Positions 25,077 through 39,589 are shown, counted from the stretch's first letter. The stretch is DNA of 64,000 bases from Dermatemys mawii (GCA_007922305.1 ML677364.1:17444260-17508259); one strand, 5' to 3'. Notes: generated by a model not told the origin, from the sequence alone. A program made the numbers and translations.

Positions 25077-25089
25077 AAAAAAGAGAAAG

Positions 25090-25295
25090 GCATAGGTCTT
25101 GGGATGACTGGGTTCCCAGACCGTGTTCTCTTAGACTTCCTGTGTGAACTTGGGCAAGTCACTTCACCTCGCTGTACCTACTTCTCATCTGTAAAAGGTG
25201 GGTAATAGCACTTCCCTGTCTCACATAGGTGTCCTGGGAATAAACATATTAAAGATTACGTGGCACTCTAATACCAGTATGATTAGGGCCATCTG
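25090..25295 (-). repeat. MIR-like SINE, reverse direction
   Basis: TGTGAACTTGGGCAAGTCACTTCACC followed by CATCTGTAAAAGGTGGGTAATAGC is the MIR core seen in the reverse direction. Confidence 0.65.
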
Positions 25296-27841
25296 AGTAC
25301 CTCCCCCATGCCCCCCGCGAAAGAGTAATTCCCCAGTAGGAGTAAATCACTTTTAAAGTTACTTCCAAACTGCTATAATTGTTCATGAATAGCTCTTAGA
25401 AGAGGATGGATTAGACTTCCTGTTAGTTATTGCTGCTAGCATACAAATAAAGAAACATAGATTTAACATATCTCTGCTTCAGTCACGTGTGAGGGATTTG
25501 GGAATAAATTTTGAAGCTAATTCTCTAGATATTTCGAACAAGACAGGTTGCAGAAAGAGACCTACCACACAGCTTTTTAGACATGTCCTTCTGATTAAGC
25601 TGGGATCACCCTCTAATGACACTGGGGATGGACAAGTAACAACTTTTGGAAGTTAGAGACTTCCTAAAACCTCAGTGGAGATATCCATATTTGATTTTTC
25701 TGCAGTGGACCTATTATTTTTGTTGTTTTAATTCTTTTTAGAATACCAAGGCAATAATCTTCAGTGTGTGCCAAATATAATTTTTACCTCATAATTTGTA
25801 AAGATTTTTTACCTTTTTTGCTTATTGGTTTGTTTTATGATGATACAGTGGACTTCCATTTTCTTCAAATATTAAGAATTATTATTGGCGTTCAATTTAA
25901 AAAACAATTATACTACAGCTGCAGAAGTTTGCCTCATATCGGTGATAAAATCAGGGAGAGAAAATACAGCTCTTTAAAACTGAAGTGAAAAATTAGCTAC
26001 CTCCAAAACCACTTCAATATATGCAGTAATTTTTAAAATAAAACAGAAATATGAGAGAGTTTCTATTATAAGGTCCTTGATTCAAAACATGAAGTAAAAT
26101 TGCTTTAATGTCAGCTGTACGCATAGTGTAACCTTTTGTTTTGGGGAAATTAGAAATTCTTGTGGAAAGATAAATCTGGTTGAGATTATCCATGTAGTTT
26201 AGGGAATTTAGACACACATCTTGCATTAGTTTCAATGGAATATATGTGTCCAAATCCCCTGATCTTCCATTGAAATTAATGGAAGGTTTGTTTCTAAAAT
26301 CCTCTAGACTGCTTCAAATATCCCAATTTCTCTCTTTAGGAGGAGTGGTTTTTAGATAGTCATATGTGGAGAGAGAGTGTTGGTAGGGTCTGGACAATCG
26401 TGTATGAAAAATGAAGTACGACTGTTCCAGTTAAATTCACTCCAAATTAGTTGTGTTCTGATTACTAAATTTCTTTGCATATTTGAGTAGCAGCTGAAAT
26501 GTTTTTCTGCCTTCCCTTTTTTCAGAATTTTCAGTAATATTGTTATTGCCAGTTAACCAAGTATTAGATAACAAGGAAGGTTTAATCTTTAAGACTGATC
26601 TAGCAGTGCACAGTATCAAGCTTGTTTAGACTAGTGCTCAGACCATATGTCAGGGCAGTTATCCACACAACCTTCTTCTTTATCTTTATAGACGGCCCTT
26701 TGTGTAACTGGGAGGGGATTGCCTGCTATTGGGCCCGTAGAAGTATAAAGCCAAAAATTCTGTGCATATGTGCATTGTACTTTACAGTCATAAGACAAGA
26801 ATTCGCAGGTTTGTCTTGTTTTTCCATACTACATCTACCACCGTGGTATTTCTGTCCTCCTCTTCCTGCCTCATCAAGCTTACAACCTAAAATAACCCAT
26901 TGACTGTATTGCTGTCATTGGAAACAAGCAAGGCAGTTGATGTAGGATGTCAAACAAAGGTAAAGGAGGAAATGCTTTAAGGAAGAGAACTCTTATTTAG
27001 TTTATGGTTGCATATATTTGACTAATTCTTTAGTAGAATTTTTGTTCTAAAATGTTCCCCGTGATGCTTGAGTGTAGTAGAAGTGATAGTGGGGAGCCAG
27101 CCCAGTAGAAATTTAATGGCATTTTAAATAACAAATATTGTGGCAATTTGTTTACAGAAGTTTGTGAATGTGAGGGGGATTTTTAAACCTCAAAGAAAAA
27201 AAATCTTGATCTCTCTCAACCTTTCTGCTCCACTGAAAAATGTCAGGTCTGACCATCTAGTGATATTTACGTAAATAATTGTATTATTAAGAATCTGTCC
27301 TCATAATTAACATTCTGTTACTATTATTTGTTGTTTATAATATTTCCCCAACATGTGAGACACTTACTGGTATTTAAGCAGGGATAGTTCCTGCTTAGAG
27401 GACTTGGCAGTCGAAGGACAGACAGACAAGTTAGGGGAAAGAAATAAATGTGTTTTTGACAAGTCAACTTGATTAATTGAAGGCAGCATGCTAGTGCTGC
27501 ATCTCGAAGAGGGACTTAAATGTGAAGAGGAGCAGGTTGCTGCGATTGAACCTAGACAAGTCACACCAATATGTAGGGGGCCACATGGAAGAAGCTTTGG
27601 GAGGGAAGATGAGAAAGTTAGTTTGTTTTTTGTGAAATTTAGAAGGTATTCAAGAGGCGATATTAAAAGACAGGCTGGGATATGGGGTTGGAAGGGAGGA
27701 GAGAGCTGTGTATTGAACGGTATGTGATAATGTAATTAAAGACAGCACCACAATACCTGTGCACAGGAGGGCCTGAATTCATGTTGCTGGGGCATCCTTA
27801 ATTCTGACATTTCCTAACTCATGGGTGCTTGATTTGTAATC

Positions 27842-27843
<2 letters not shown>

Positions 27844-27873
<30 letters not shown>

Positions 27874-27879
27874 ATTAAT
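27844..27879. repeat. (TAAA)n simple repeat
   Basis: About nine tandem AAAT/TAAA units. Probably variable in length between individuals. Confidence 0.95.
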
Positions 27880-28622
27880 AATGTAACTTTTTATATATGT
27901 CTTGGGCCTTCATTTCCTCGATAAGATTTTTCTGTTGGCTTTGTTTATTGTGCTATTGCCACTGTAACACACACTGAGAGTGGTTAATAATACGTAAATA
28001 ATTCATTTTTGTTTATAATGTGCTCAGATATGACGTCCTCTGATCATTTGATGATAGAAACCTTAAGCCAGCAACATATAGATACATTTTCAATTGAAGC
28101 CTTTCTAAGTCAAAAATGAGCAATACAGTGAAGGAAAAAATGTTTTGGGAAGCGATATGTTTGTCTTCGATACCTATGACCAATTCAGTTTTAACACATT
28201 TGTACAGCCTGGACATTAAGACCCTGAGTCTGCAACCCCTCTCACACATGAATAATTTAACATACACGAGTAGTCACATTGAAGTCAATGGGATTTCCTG
28301 CATACATGAAGTTATTTATGTACATAAGGATCAGGATCACTGGCATAATCAAGGCTCTATACTGTCATCCAGTTCACTTGCTCTTCATGGTTTGGGCTTT
28401 TTGGTCAAAACCTCTGATATAGTCACTTGAAGAGTTCATTAGAACTGCTGTACTTCCTCTCAGGCTTTTTTTTTTTTTTTTTTTTTTTAAGATGATGCAG
28501 CTACAATAATTTCTTTTAAAAAGCCATTTCTTTAAGAGTACAAAGATTATAGGCAGAACTATACGACATACAGAGTTAAGAAACACAAGATTTTAGAAAT
28601 ATCCAGTTCAGATGTAGAATGA

Positions 28623-28823
<201 letters not shown>

Positions 28824-30606
28824 TAATTCCTGTCTTCCAGTATATTTTTATAAACCGTGTATGTACATCTCATTGTACATTATTTTCTCTAAAATGGCCA
28901 CTGGGCAATGAGCATTGGGACAAAATAGGAATTATTTTCAAATTTTCTATTGCTATCTTTCATACTTGCATAGGGTTCCCTGCCTAGTAATCTCAGATAG
29001 CAGTGCTGTTTAAATCTCTATAACCTAGTCCCCAGTTCTCTGGAAAAGTTTGCTGCTCATTTCTTGTCCTTGTCAGATGTAAGATACAGTGTATTAGACA
29101 ATCTTTGAAGGAGTACTCAGTACAAACTGGGATGTAGTTCTGCACAATAATTAAGTTTAAGGTTTGCTGGGGGCGTCCTAGCCATTTAATGAGTCACAGT
29201 AGTTGGAGGAAGAGAAGCTACTCTGGAAGCTGGATGTCACAAAAGAGAGAAATAATTGCTAATTAGTATTTGTCATACTGCTGATTGCAATTTTGAAACA
29301 GCTTTCCTACCCCCAAACGCCCCTTTTCCACAACTTCTAACAATATAAATGAATCCTTATGTTTGCCACCCACCTTTTGAACATTCTTTTATTTTTCCTA
29401 CGTTACTGAGGTATATTAAACTGAAATAAGGTTGATTTTGTTCCCCATAGCATATTGACTCTAACTGCAAAGGCTGAACCAAATCAAAGATTTGTTAAGT
29501 GTTCCTTCCTGTTTTTCTCTCTGGAGCATAGAAATGGATGAGTCATATCAATTAACCATTATAAAAAATTTGAAGCATTTAGATGTCCTTTGTGCCTGTA
29601 CTTAGGAATAAGCAATAGGTGCTACCATACACAGAGCCACGTAGGCCCCTATGTGGGGAAAGTCTTAATAAGGATTAGGAAGCTGAATTTCACCTTGGTG
29701 AGATTCCTTCAGAAGATTCTCTTAAGAAATGGGGTGTCTCCTGCCCTGAAAAATGAGCAGCAGGGAACAAGTAGCCCGGGCTCAGGACTCCTTAGAGAGC
29801 TCTCCCTACAGGAAGGGTAAAACTCATTTGTGTCGGAGACAGAGCTGCCTTCTTTTGGAGATAAACTTTCTCAAACCTCAGCACTTCCTTTCCAAGTGCC
29901 ATGTTCATTTCTTAGACCTGGTCTTCACTAATAAAAAAACATAGCATAGCATACATTTAGTAAAAATAACACGTTCTCTTCCCTTTGCCGGGGAGAGAAG
30001 GAGAAATCTCGCATAGCAGATGCTAGTCACTTTCCTCATGGCGCTAAGGGAATGTGCTTGGAAACAACAGGTGATGGGTGTGGTATAAGAAACTGAATAG
30101 AAAACCTGTGTGGAGACTCGGGGTGTTCACATTACTCCTTGCGTGACCCTCTTCCCCAATAGTAGCATTGCTCCCTCTGGAACCATACTATATTTTCATG
30201 ATCTCTGTTGGCTGCTCCCCCAGTCCTCCCTGCTGTGGGGGTGGGAGGGGAGGGAGAGGAAAGTTTAGTGTGACAAGGGGGAACCAGTGTGATTGTCTGT
30301 CTGTGGGGAGAAAATGTTGCAGACAGTAGCCATCCCTCTTCAGCCTATAAAACTTCGCTTCTTCCTCCCTCTGGCCTACACGGCCCTAACCTGGCAGACT
30401 GAGAGGGGCGGGATGTGTGCCGTACAGTCACTGCTCTGTCCTCTCCCTTCTGTACCACCCTTCCCCCACACCAATTTCTTCCATGTTTTGCTCCTTTTGG
30501 CTCATGTTAATGGAGGGAAGCGTATAGGCCATAACTTGTGTGCACTGTCCACTCCTCCAGCTCTCAGCACAAGTACCTTAAGCAAATGGGTAACTGTACT
30601 AGCAAT

Positions 30607-31291
30607 CAGAGGTGAAAGTAAGCCGGTACACCCCGGTATGGTGTACCGGGGCAGATCGGCTTCCCTGGGTGCAAGTTGAAGAGCCCAGGTCTCGCAGCAG
30701 CGGCTGGAGCAGCAGGCCCTTTAAACTGCTGCTGGAGCCCCCCGCTGTGGGAGCCCGAGGGAGGCTGAGGTGGGGCTCCAGGGCAGTTTAAAGGGCCCGG
30801 GGCGGTAGCTGCGGACCAGCCCCAGGCTCTTTAAATAGCTGCCGGAGTCCGGCCGCCACCTTCCTAGGGCTCCGGCAACAGGGCTCCCGTCCCCGCAGAG
30901 CTCTGCTGCGGTAGCCCGGGGGAAGCTGCGGCAGAGCTCCAGGGGCAGTGTAAAGGGCCCGGGACCCTGCGGCAGCCTCCCCCGGGCTCCCGCAGCAGGG
31001 CTCCGTGGGGACAGGAGCCCTGTTGCTGGAGCCCTAGGAAGGTGGTGGCCAGACTCCGGCAGCTATTTAAAGGGCCCCCGGCTGGTCCGCTGCTACCACC
31101 CCGGGGCCTTTAAACTGTCGCTAGAGCCAGTGGGGGCGGGTAGGGAGGGAGGCCCCTTACCAATACGGGGGCTGGGCTGGGGGCTGGCTCTGCCATCAGC
31201 CCCGCCCCTTCCGGACGAGGCTCCGCCCCTTCCGTAGTTGCCCCAGCCAAATCCCCGTACCGGTAAGATGCTGCAGTTACTTTCACCCCTG
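30607..31291. mobile_element. GC-rich foldback element (685 bp)
   Basis: Ends CAGAGGTGAAAGTAAGCCGG and GCAGTTACTTTCACCCCTG are inverted repeats of hAT-like type. Inside, the arm 30827-30930 is complementary to 30965-31075 at high identity (for example TTTAAATAGCTGCCGGAGTC against GACTCCGGCAGCTATTTAAA, one mismatch). The element is CpG-rich and could be miscalled as a CpG island. Flanks AGCAAT and AACAAT hint at an eroded target duplication. Confidence 0.8.
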
Positions 31292-34200
31292 CAACAATAC
31301 ACATGGGCCTCACTGAAGATAATGAGCTGCTATTTTGGTTCTCTGGTACAAATTCATTCAAACATCACTCTCATTGTCTCAGCTGCCTAGTCACAAAGAC
31401 CAAAGCTATTGCTCTGATCCAAAGCTTTAATGCATAAGGATCTGGGCTGGCTTAATGTACTGCACATTTATCCATTCACAATCTATTTCCCAGTTCACAT
31501 CTACATATGAATAGCCATCATTCTCTACCTAAGTACGCTTAGTAAGCCCCTAATTACATTACACGACTCAGAGTTTTCATTTGGAACATTTTATTGGACG
31601 CCATTAATTATATAGGACTTGAGCAATTCCAATCATGTCTGTCCTTGTGGATTTTTAATGACAGTTTATCTGTGCTAAAAGGAACAGAGGCTGGCGATAT
31701 GGGCAGCTGAGTTCAAGACTCTGTTTCCATAGAAACAGTCTGTAAGTGGTGTGCAACTTACTCCTCCGGTATTTTAGATAAATATTTTTATGACTACATT
31801 AAACTAAAGGATTTTGGCAGTGACGGGGGGATATTGCAGGAGCTGTCAAGTTCTTAAAGGAACACTGTCCTGTAAATATTTAAGCATATTTTATTTATCT
31901 GTTTAAGTCAGCTTAGAAATATATTCGTCCCATATTTATCTTTTATTTTTCTATTACTAATTTATTTTAGTGTTTGATCATCTAGACATACTAAAATGTC
32001 TTTGAGGATCAGAAGAAACTTGCTTATATTAGTGTTACTGCGGTGATAGGGTAAGATTTGTGCTCTTGCTGGAGAACCTCCAGAGGGAAAGATTTAAAAA
32101 GGGAGTGTGGGAGGAGCCTTCCAAAATATAAACTGAGAGAGGGGATAGACTTTTTAAAAATTATTATTCAATAAATTAAGTTACCATCTGAAGATTGCAT
32201 TGAAGTAAACTTTTTTTTAAAGGTATACATCAAATTTTGCCACTAAATTTGAAAATACATATAAAAATGGAGTCAGGGAGGCAAAAACTGGCTTAGGACA
32301 AAGTGCGACTCCGAAGAGTCCCTGAACCACACTGAAACTTTTTCTATCCTTTACAATATTTGAGAATGTTTTACTGCAGGTGAAATCTCTCCCACACCAA
32401 TTTGGGGAGTTGCCTTTTCAGGGAAAGTGCCCAGAGTGCACAAAAACTGGAGTTCCAGGGCACGGCAGAAGGGCTTTGACAGCAACTGGTTCTTTGGGCT
32501 TCTTTAACAAACTGGGGGATATGGGAACAGGAGCTCCTGTTCCTGTGGGGAAAAGGAAGTGGGAAGGAGGCTCACTGGAAGCCTGATGGGGTGAGGCTGG
32601 AAGGAAATATGTTGTAAGTTATTCTGAAGTCCCTCCTTTGGGGAGGGATTTTGGAGGGAGGCAGGGGCTCACAGGGTACTCGAATGAGTGTATTGGGGAG
32701 AGGATGTATGTCAGAGGTAGGCTGGAGAAGGCAGGGACTATTGAGGAGGTAGGGTGAGGAAGGGAAGGCCAATCTGAAAGGCCTGATAGTAGTTTACTTA
32801 CCTTACCAAATGAAGCTTTATTTTCAAGTGTTTAGTATTCTGAATTTGAGATTTCATTGCAGAAAGGACAATGAATGAATTTCACTGAGGTCATTTGAAA
32901 GCTGATTGCCTTGGAGATGGCCTTCAAATCTCTCTATGTACTACTTGGCGGAAAAATATTCTAATTCATTGTCAGAAAACACGGCAAAAATCGAAACAGC
33001 ATTTTCAACAGATGAAAAACAAAATGGCCTTGATAGACCATAAGTAATCTACTAGATATGAAAAACAGAATAACATATTTTTTGTTCAGTGACTACAATA
33101 AGCAATGGGTGTAGGCCCTGATCATTCAAAAACAAATATACTTGCTTAATCTTATGCGCTGAGCATAATCCAGCTGAAGTCAGTGGGACACAAAGCACAT
33201 AAAGTTAAGTGTGTATGTGTTTCTTTGCATGATCAAGGACAGAGTTTGTATTAAAAGTTCTATGAGAGAACATAAAATAAAAGATTATGCCGTAGCACCC
33301 TGCTTCTTAGGAAGCATTTTATGATGAACAGTAGCAGAGATTTCATATAATAATAAAAACTCAACAGGCACCATGTAGCAAAACTCAGAGCCCAGCTCAG
33401 TTCTTTGAAAGAACAAATGTCATTAGTCTATACTTTAAACATACTATAGGTAGCAAATTTTGTTTCTTTTAGACCTTTGGGAGTTGGTTGATCAGAGCTT
33501 TTAGCTATGAACCAAGATAGTTTTATAGAAAAGGAAAGGTAACCTTAAATGGAGAAACCCAACCCATTTTAAATTGCCTATGTGGACTTAATCTGTGTGC
33601 TAATTAATTTAGAAAGCCAGACCACATCACTGAAATGTGACATCTGCCATGTGAGCTCTTTTGAGATAGGATTTAGGAAGCAGAGATGAGGCCTAATCCT
33701 TTGTTAATCCTCTGCATTTACAAAATACATTTTATATCAAACAGCCTTTGTTTCTGATGAGGGTGATGTAAGACAGCTGCAGAGGTTATATGTATGAATA
33801 ACATTAAATACTTCCTAGTTACACCTACCCTCCCCTGCCTTGTACAAATGAAGGGATTTAATTCAAATTACTGTTAGCCTGGAAAAAAACCCTAAATATT
33901 TCTCTTGGGAATATTGTATACATTCAGATGATTCAGTAACTTACAAATGTGCCTTTTACATTTATGTTCACAAATTAGCAGTGGGGAGAAGGAATGCTGC
34001 AGACAAAGAAATAAGACTATCGCTTTCAGGACTCTTTTAATTTGAGTTTTTTTTAAAGGTTTCCTCCTTTTTTGTTGTATATTAATTACTTAATCTTTTC
34101 CAAAAGAGACATAGATGCTACTTGTGATGTGGTCAGATATAGATAAAGGTTGGTGTCACTGAAGCACTAGCCAAAACTTGAAGATATTTTCTGTTCTGAT

Positions 34201-34654
34201 CTCAAATAAATACTGGTGTTTGTACAGTTGTTGTTTAGTGGTTCCATAGCATCTGACTTTCATAGTTAGAGCTCTAGGGGGAATTTGGGTAAGGTGTTGG
34301 GTAAGGTAGTGATTGCATATGGGGAATACCGGTAGTATAATTTTAATAACCACCCTCATCCATGTTCATTCTGGCATTAATAACATAATTCATAAAGAGC
34401 TTTAATCTAAAATTGCAGTAGCATACATTTTAAAGCTAGTTTTACAAAGCCTCAACCTAATTTGAATCAATCAAGGATTTGCATTCCTCCACCTTTCCAG
34501 AGCCAGGGCTGGGGAGAGCTGCCTCTGGTGTGTGAAGTCCCATGGCAGGGATTGTGATGAGAGAGTAGAGTGGCAGTGTGTGACAGGACAGTTGGAGGTA
34601 GTCCTTGCCCTCAGCCATCCTGCTGACAGTTTCAGTGTCTCAAGTCGCAGGAAT

Positions 34655-34766
34655 TTATATTTAAAAAAAAATAAATCTGGGACAAAATCTTTTTTGTAAA
34701 ACCAACTGGGCCATGCCCTGAAAAGCAGGACATTCCTGGTGCTTGGGGATATGTGGTCACTCTAAA
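34655..34766. mobile_element. Possible mariner-type MITE, right end only
   Basis: GGGATATGTGGTCACTCTA resembles the right end of the 9254-9374 MITE, with GGACATTCCTGGTGC before it. No matching left end was found, so it may be truncated. Confidence 0.35.
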
Positions 34767-35778
34767 TTGTAGATCCAGAACATGGATTAAAACAAGTTCA
34801 CTGTTTGGCAAAACAACATAATAAGCTTTCCGGAATTTATTATTAAGCATCATGTAGAACTGAACACTAGAAATATTTTCAGCAAAACCTTTTTAGTGTC
34901 TCATTTGCTTCTTGTAGATTGTTTATTGGAAAAACCAACATAGGTAATATGCAGCTGTTAAGCCCATATTTCAAGTGCAGGTGAAGGATAGCAGCATGTG
35001 AAATGGGACCTAGCTAAATATTTGTTTATAAAGGAAGGCCTTGGTATAGCACACACTCCTTTAACAGCATATCCTTTATGGAGACTGGGGCTATGCAAAG
35101 GAAGCAGATTTTTTTTTTTTTTTTTTCAGAGTCGCTGCAAGGAGCTCTATTACTTGGTGTGGTTATATAATAAAATAAAATACTGCGTATTATACAAAAT
35201 ATAAACCTGATCAAAGTAACTTGATAATGGTGTGTAAGTACCTTGTTGGGGAAAAAATACCAAGCACTAAAGGGCTCCTTAACCTAGCAGAAAAAGGCTT
35301 AACAAGAACCAATAGCTGAAAGTTAATCAGACAAACTCAAATTAGATATAAGATGCATTGCACTGGGAGCTCATCTTCAGTTGTTGGACGACTATGATCC
35401 CAAATCCTTTTCAGGGTCTCTGCCTTCTTAGATACAGTTCCATATGTTGTACTACCTACCCTCCTGTCCCCACCTTCTGTAGACATGGTTTGCATTCCTT
35501 GCATGAAAGATGCTACTAGAAAAAAAGTTGTACAAAACTCTACAATTATAGTCATCTTCAGTGAGCCAGGGAGGGACTTGCTATCTACATCAACTTTTAC
35601 CCCTTGTTCCACTCCCCAGCTCACCCCATTATCTGTTGCTTTGGTAAAAGGGAAACTATTTCTGGTCTGTATGATTTTATCCACTTAAATAGATTTTTTT
35701 ATCAGCTGATTTCAGCAAGCTAATAGATGTGTATGTGATAACTGTTGAAATAATTACTCTTGACTCCTCAAAGGTTTT

Positions 35779-35962
<184 letters not shown>

Positions 35963-37076
35963 TAGGAAGTTACTCTAACACCATGTGTATCCAAAAACAT
36001 TCTTCAAAAATCGATGTCATTGATGCCTTAAGCTAAAATTACAGACATGACATAGGAAAGTTTTCTGCAATTGTAAAATAGTTTCCCTTTAGAAAAAATC
36101 TCTTTTGGGTGCAGAAACGTTGGTGAGTTCTCTCTCAGCCTTGCAGAGCTCAGACTTGGTACCGATGTATGGACATGGCTGAATGCTGAGGACAACAGTG
36201 CCAGCTCCACTTCTTTCTCAGCTCACCTTGCTGTCTGGTTTATGGGTAGTTGGGGATGGCTCTCTGCATCCTGAAGGCTGGAGTGATCTGTGCATCTCAT
36301 TTCCACAAGGAAAGGTAAATTGCCCCAGTGGTAGCAGATGGACACAGAGAAGGTAGGGAAAATCAGTCGTAGAATAAAAGTGAGAAATAAACAGGAGAGA
36401 GTCTTGGCTTACATAAGATAAGCCCCTCAACTTAAAATTAAAATGGAACCATGATTGTATGGTTTATATTATCTTCTGCTAGCACTAATCACACACGCTA
36501 TTGAAACTGTGTGTAAAAACCCAAGAGCCTAAAACAACACACTTGGTAAAACTCTTTGCCTCATGTTTTGTTGTTAGAGCTAGTACATCATTTTTGCCAT
36601 GAAACATGACATAGTCTGCCTAAGAGAGTGTGTAGTCCCCATAGCTTGGGACATTTACCACTTGAGTGGGAAACAAATGTAGAAAACCTACTGAGGGGTA
36701 TAGTCCTGTATTAGCAGTGGGGGTGGGACTAGGCCTGAAAGGTTTTTCCCATCTCCAACTTCTGCAGTTCTAGTGGACATTTTGAAATAAACTCATTTAG
36801 GGAAAGTAGAAAATTAAATCCGTGTTTCTCCATCTACTGTCTCTTATAGCTCAGGTGTTAATGCCATTGCTCTTTCTATGTGGGTTATTGAATATCAGTG
36901 AGATGGCACTGCACCAGCCATGAATTTGTGCATGCCCTCTTGGAACTCCATTTGATGGAAGAGTGCATCTGAAAATATTTTACCAGTGAAAATGATACAA
37001 CTTCCATATCCCATATGTACTAAGTTGGCTGTCTGTGGTTGCAATATTTTCAATACACTGTTCTCTATACCACGTA

Positions 37077-38043
37077 CAATAACTCACTTAACGTTGTAGT
37101 TATGATCCTGAAAAATGTGAATTTAAGCAAAACGATGTTAAGCGAATCCAATTTCCCCATAAGAATTAATGTAAATGGGGCGGTTAGGTTCCAGGGAAAT
37201 TTTTTTCACCAGGTAAAAAACTATATATTATATATACATACACAGTATATGTTTTAAACAAACAATTTAATACTGTAAACAGCATTGAAGATTGTGAAGG
37301 TTGGTTGAGGTCGTGAAGTAAGAGGGTGGAATATTTCCCAGGAAATGCCTTACTGCTAAATAATGAACTAGCGTTCACTTGAGCCGTAAAAGGTTAACAC
37401 ATTGTTAATACAGCCTCACACTCTATAAGGCAGCAGGAATGGAGGGAGAGGAGATAGCATGGCAGACAGAGACATACACCCCATGTGTGGGAGGGAGGGA
37501 GAGACGCACATTGCCCCTTTAAGTAACCCGAGACCACACTCAAAGTACATTGCCTTTAAAAAGATCAGGAAGATGAGACAGCAGCTGTAGCCAGCTCTCT
37601 TCATCTTGAATCCTGTTGTGTCTCCCCCCTGCTCTATGTGGGGGGGGCAGCAGCAGGGGGGAGGGGAACACCCTGATGTTAGTTCACCCTGTCCCCCACA
37701 CAGCAAGCAGGAGGCTCCTGGGAGCAGCTCCAAGGCAGAGGGCAGGAGCAGCACATGGCAATGGGGGAAGGGACAGCTGAACTGCCAGCAATTGATAGTG
37801 TTCTGGGCAGGTGCTGCACAGGGAACTTAGGGGAGCGGGGAGCTGATGCGGGGGCTGGATCCAAGCCCCCACCAACTCGCTGCAATGGGCTGCTCTTCCT
37901 GCAAGCAGTGGACAAAGCAGGCAGCTGCCAATCAGCATTACAAGGGAGCATTGGGCAACTTTAAATGAGCAGGTTCCCTAATTGATCAGCAACGTAACAA
38001 CGAAACAACGTTAACCAGAATGACTTTAAGTGAGGAGTTACAG
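37077..38043. mobile_element. Tc1/mariner-type non-autonomous element (967 bp)
   Basis: Left CAATAACTCACTTAACG and right CTTTAAGTGAGGAGTTACAG are inverted repeats, with TA at 37075-37076 and 38044-38045. The left 130 bases match the fragment at 6335. The GC-rich middle (37400-37960) yields overlapping ORFs on both strands with no recognisable transposase. Confidence 0.8.
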
Positions 38044-38324
38044 TAGTAATTTCTTATCCTGAGCTCCAGCTTTTGCTTAGTGTTTTTTGGAGGAAGGTGG
38101 TAATTAGTTCTCTCTGTGTGGGTACTTCTGATCTCCTATTGTCATAGAATCTGAGTGTGTCTCAGGTATCTAAAAAGAGGAATAACAATGTGATGGGTCT
38201 GTATTCTGTGATTCATGTATAGAAATCAATGTGGCACATAAGGTGGTCTTCAGATTGTTGATGGACTGAAATGGATACATCCTACTTATTTCAGTTTTAA
38301 AATTCTTGAAATTCTGTTAAATTC

Positions 38325-38725
38325 ATAAGAATATAAGAATGGTCGTACTGGGTCAGAGCAAAGGTCCATCCAGCCCAGCATCCTGTTCACCAACAGTGGC
38401 CAATTCCAGGTGCCCGAGAGTGAGTGAATCTAACAGGTAATGATCAAGTGCCATCCATCATCCCCCTCTGACAAACAGAGGCTAGAGACACCATTCCGAA
38501 CGCATCCTCGCTAATAGCCATTAATGGACTTAACCTCCATGAATTTATCCAGTTCTCTTTTAAATCCTGTTAAAGTCCTAGACTTCCCAACCTCCTCAGG
38601 CAAGGAGTTCCACAGGTTGACTGTGCACTGTGTGAAGAAGAACTTTGTTTTATTTGTTTTAAACCTGCTGCCCATTAAACTGTGTGGAGGGGACAGATTG
38701 GGAGGGGAAAGGGGGATCACGTATG
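38325..38725 (-). mobile_element. CR1 LINE 3' end, reverse direction
   Basis: The + strand starts with ATAAGAATATAAGAATGG (the reversed CR1 octamer-type tail) and runs through GGTCCATCCAGCCCAGCATCC. The minus strand encodes the CR1 reverse-transcriptase C-terminus (NLWNSLPEEVGKSRTL, FKRELDKFM). It is 5'-truncated, as usual for CR1. Confidence 0.88.
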
Positions 38726-39039
38726 GAATATTCCATTTGTTCTTTAAACTCAGAGTTTGTATAACAAATGACTAGATGACAAAGAAAATGAGGGAGCTGT
38801 TTTTTTCTCTTTAGAAACACAAACATTCACATATCAAGAATTTACGTGGCTCTATATTTAACTGGAGAACAGAGTGAACTGGCACAACAGACTTCATCAA
38901 TGAGCTCCTAGATGTTCTTAGTACACAGTGTAACACATCACCACTATTAAGTACTAGCTGAGGGCCAGGCCATATATCTGCCAAGGCTGCAATGGCAACT
39001 CAAACACTTTTTTATTTTTATATTTTAAATTGCCAAAGG

Positions 39040-39325
39040 ATGTTGTGAAGGCCAAAACTATGTAACAGGATTCAAAATAAGTTGAAGGAAGATAGGTCCA
39101 TTAATGGCTATTACTAGGATGGACACAGATGCAACCCCATGCTCCGAGTATCCCTAGCCTCTGTTTGCTAGAAACTGGGAGTGGGTGACGGGATGGATCA
39201 CTTGATAATTGCCTGTTCCATTCATTCCCGCTAAAGCACTTGGCATTGGCCACAGTTAGAAGACAGGATACTAGGCTGGATGGACCAGTGGTCTGACTCA
39301 GTATGGCCTTCTTATGCTCTTAGAT
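39040..39325 (+). mobile_element. CR1 LINE 3' end, forward direction
   Basis: Begins near TTGCCAAAGGATGTTGTGAAGGCC and ends GTATGGCCTTCTTATGCTCTTA, the CR1 3' untranslated text and tail. Strongly 5'-truncated. It lies about 300 bases from the oppositely oriented copy and forms a diverged inverted pair with it. Confidence 0.85.
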
Positions 39326-39344
39326 AATGTACAATGGGATATAT

Positions 39345-39520
39345 GGTGGGGGACTAAGGAGATCTGGGCCAAAGACTTGCAGTGTGACCAAGTCCCTATC
39401 TTTTTGCTTCAGTTTTTCCTTTCTGTAAAACAAGGATACACAGGGATATTATGAGGTTAAATTATATGCTGCTTGGTGACCCTCAGGTGGATACAAGGCA
39501 GTATAAAGGGGGGAAATGTT
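39345..39520 (-). repeat. MIR-like SINE fragment, reverse direction
   Basis: GTGACCAAGTCCCTATC, CTGTAAAACAAGGAT and GATATTATGAGGTTAAAT are diverged reverse-strand MIR words. Confidence 0.5.
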
Positions 39521-39589
39521 ATAGGTGGCACAGGTGGCAACACCTCTAGTTAAATTTGTCTTTCCATTTCCACTTTTCATTATAAGACC

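Noticed and set aside
30700..31100. Possible CpG-island promoter
   Set aside because: High GC and CpG come from a foldback element with matching arms; no exon or transcript start is evident nearby.
37416..37964. Cluster of six ORFs on both strands
   Set aside because: Interior of the 967-bp TA-flanked element; no transposase motif.
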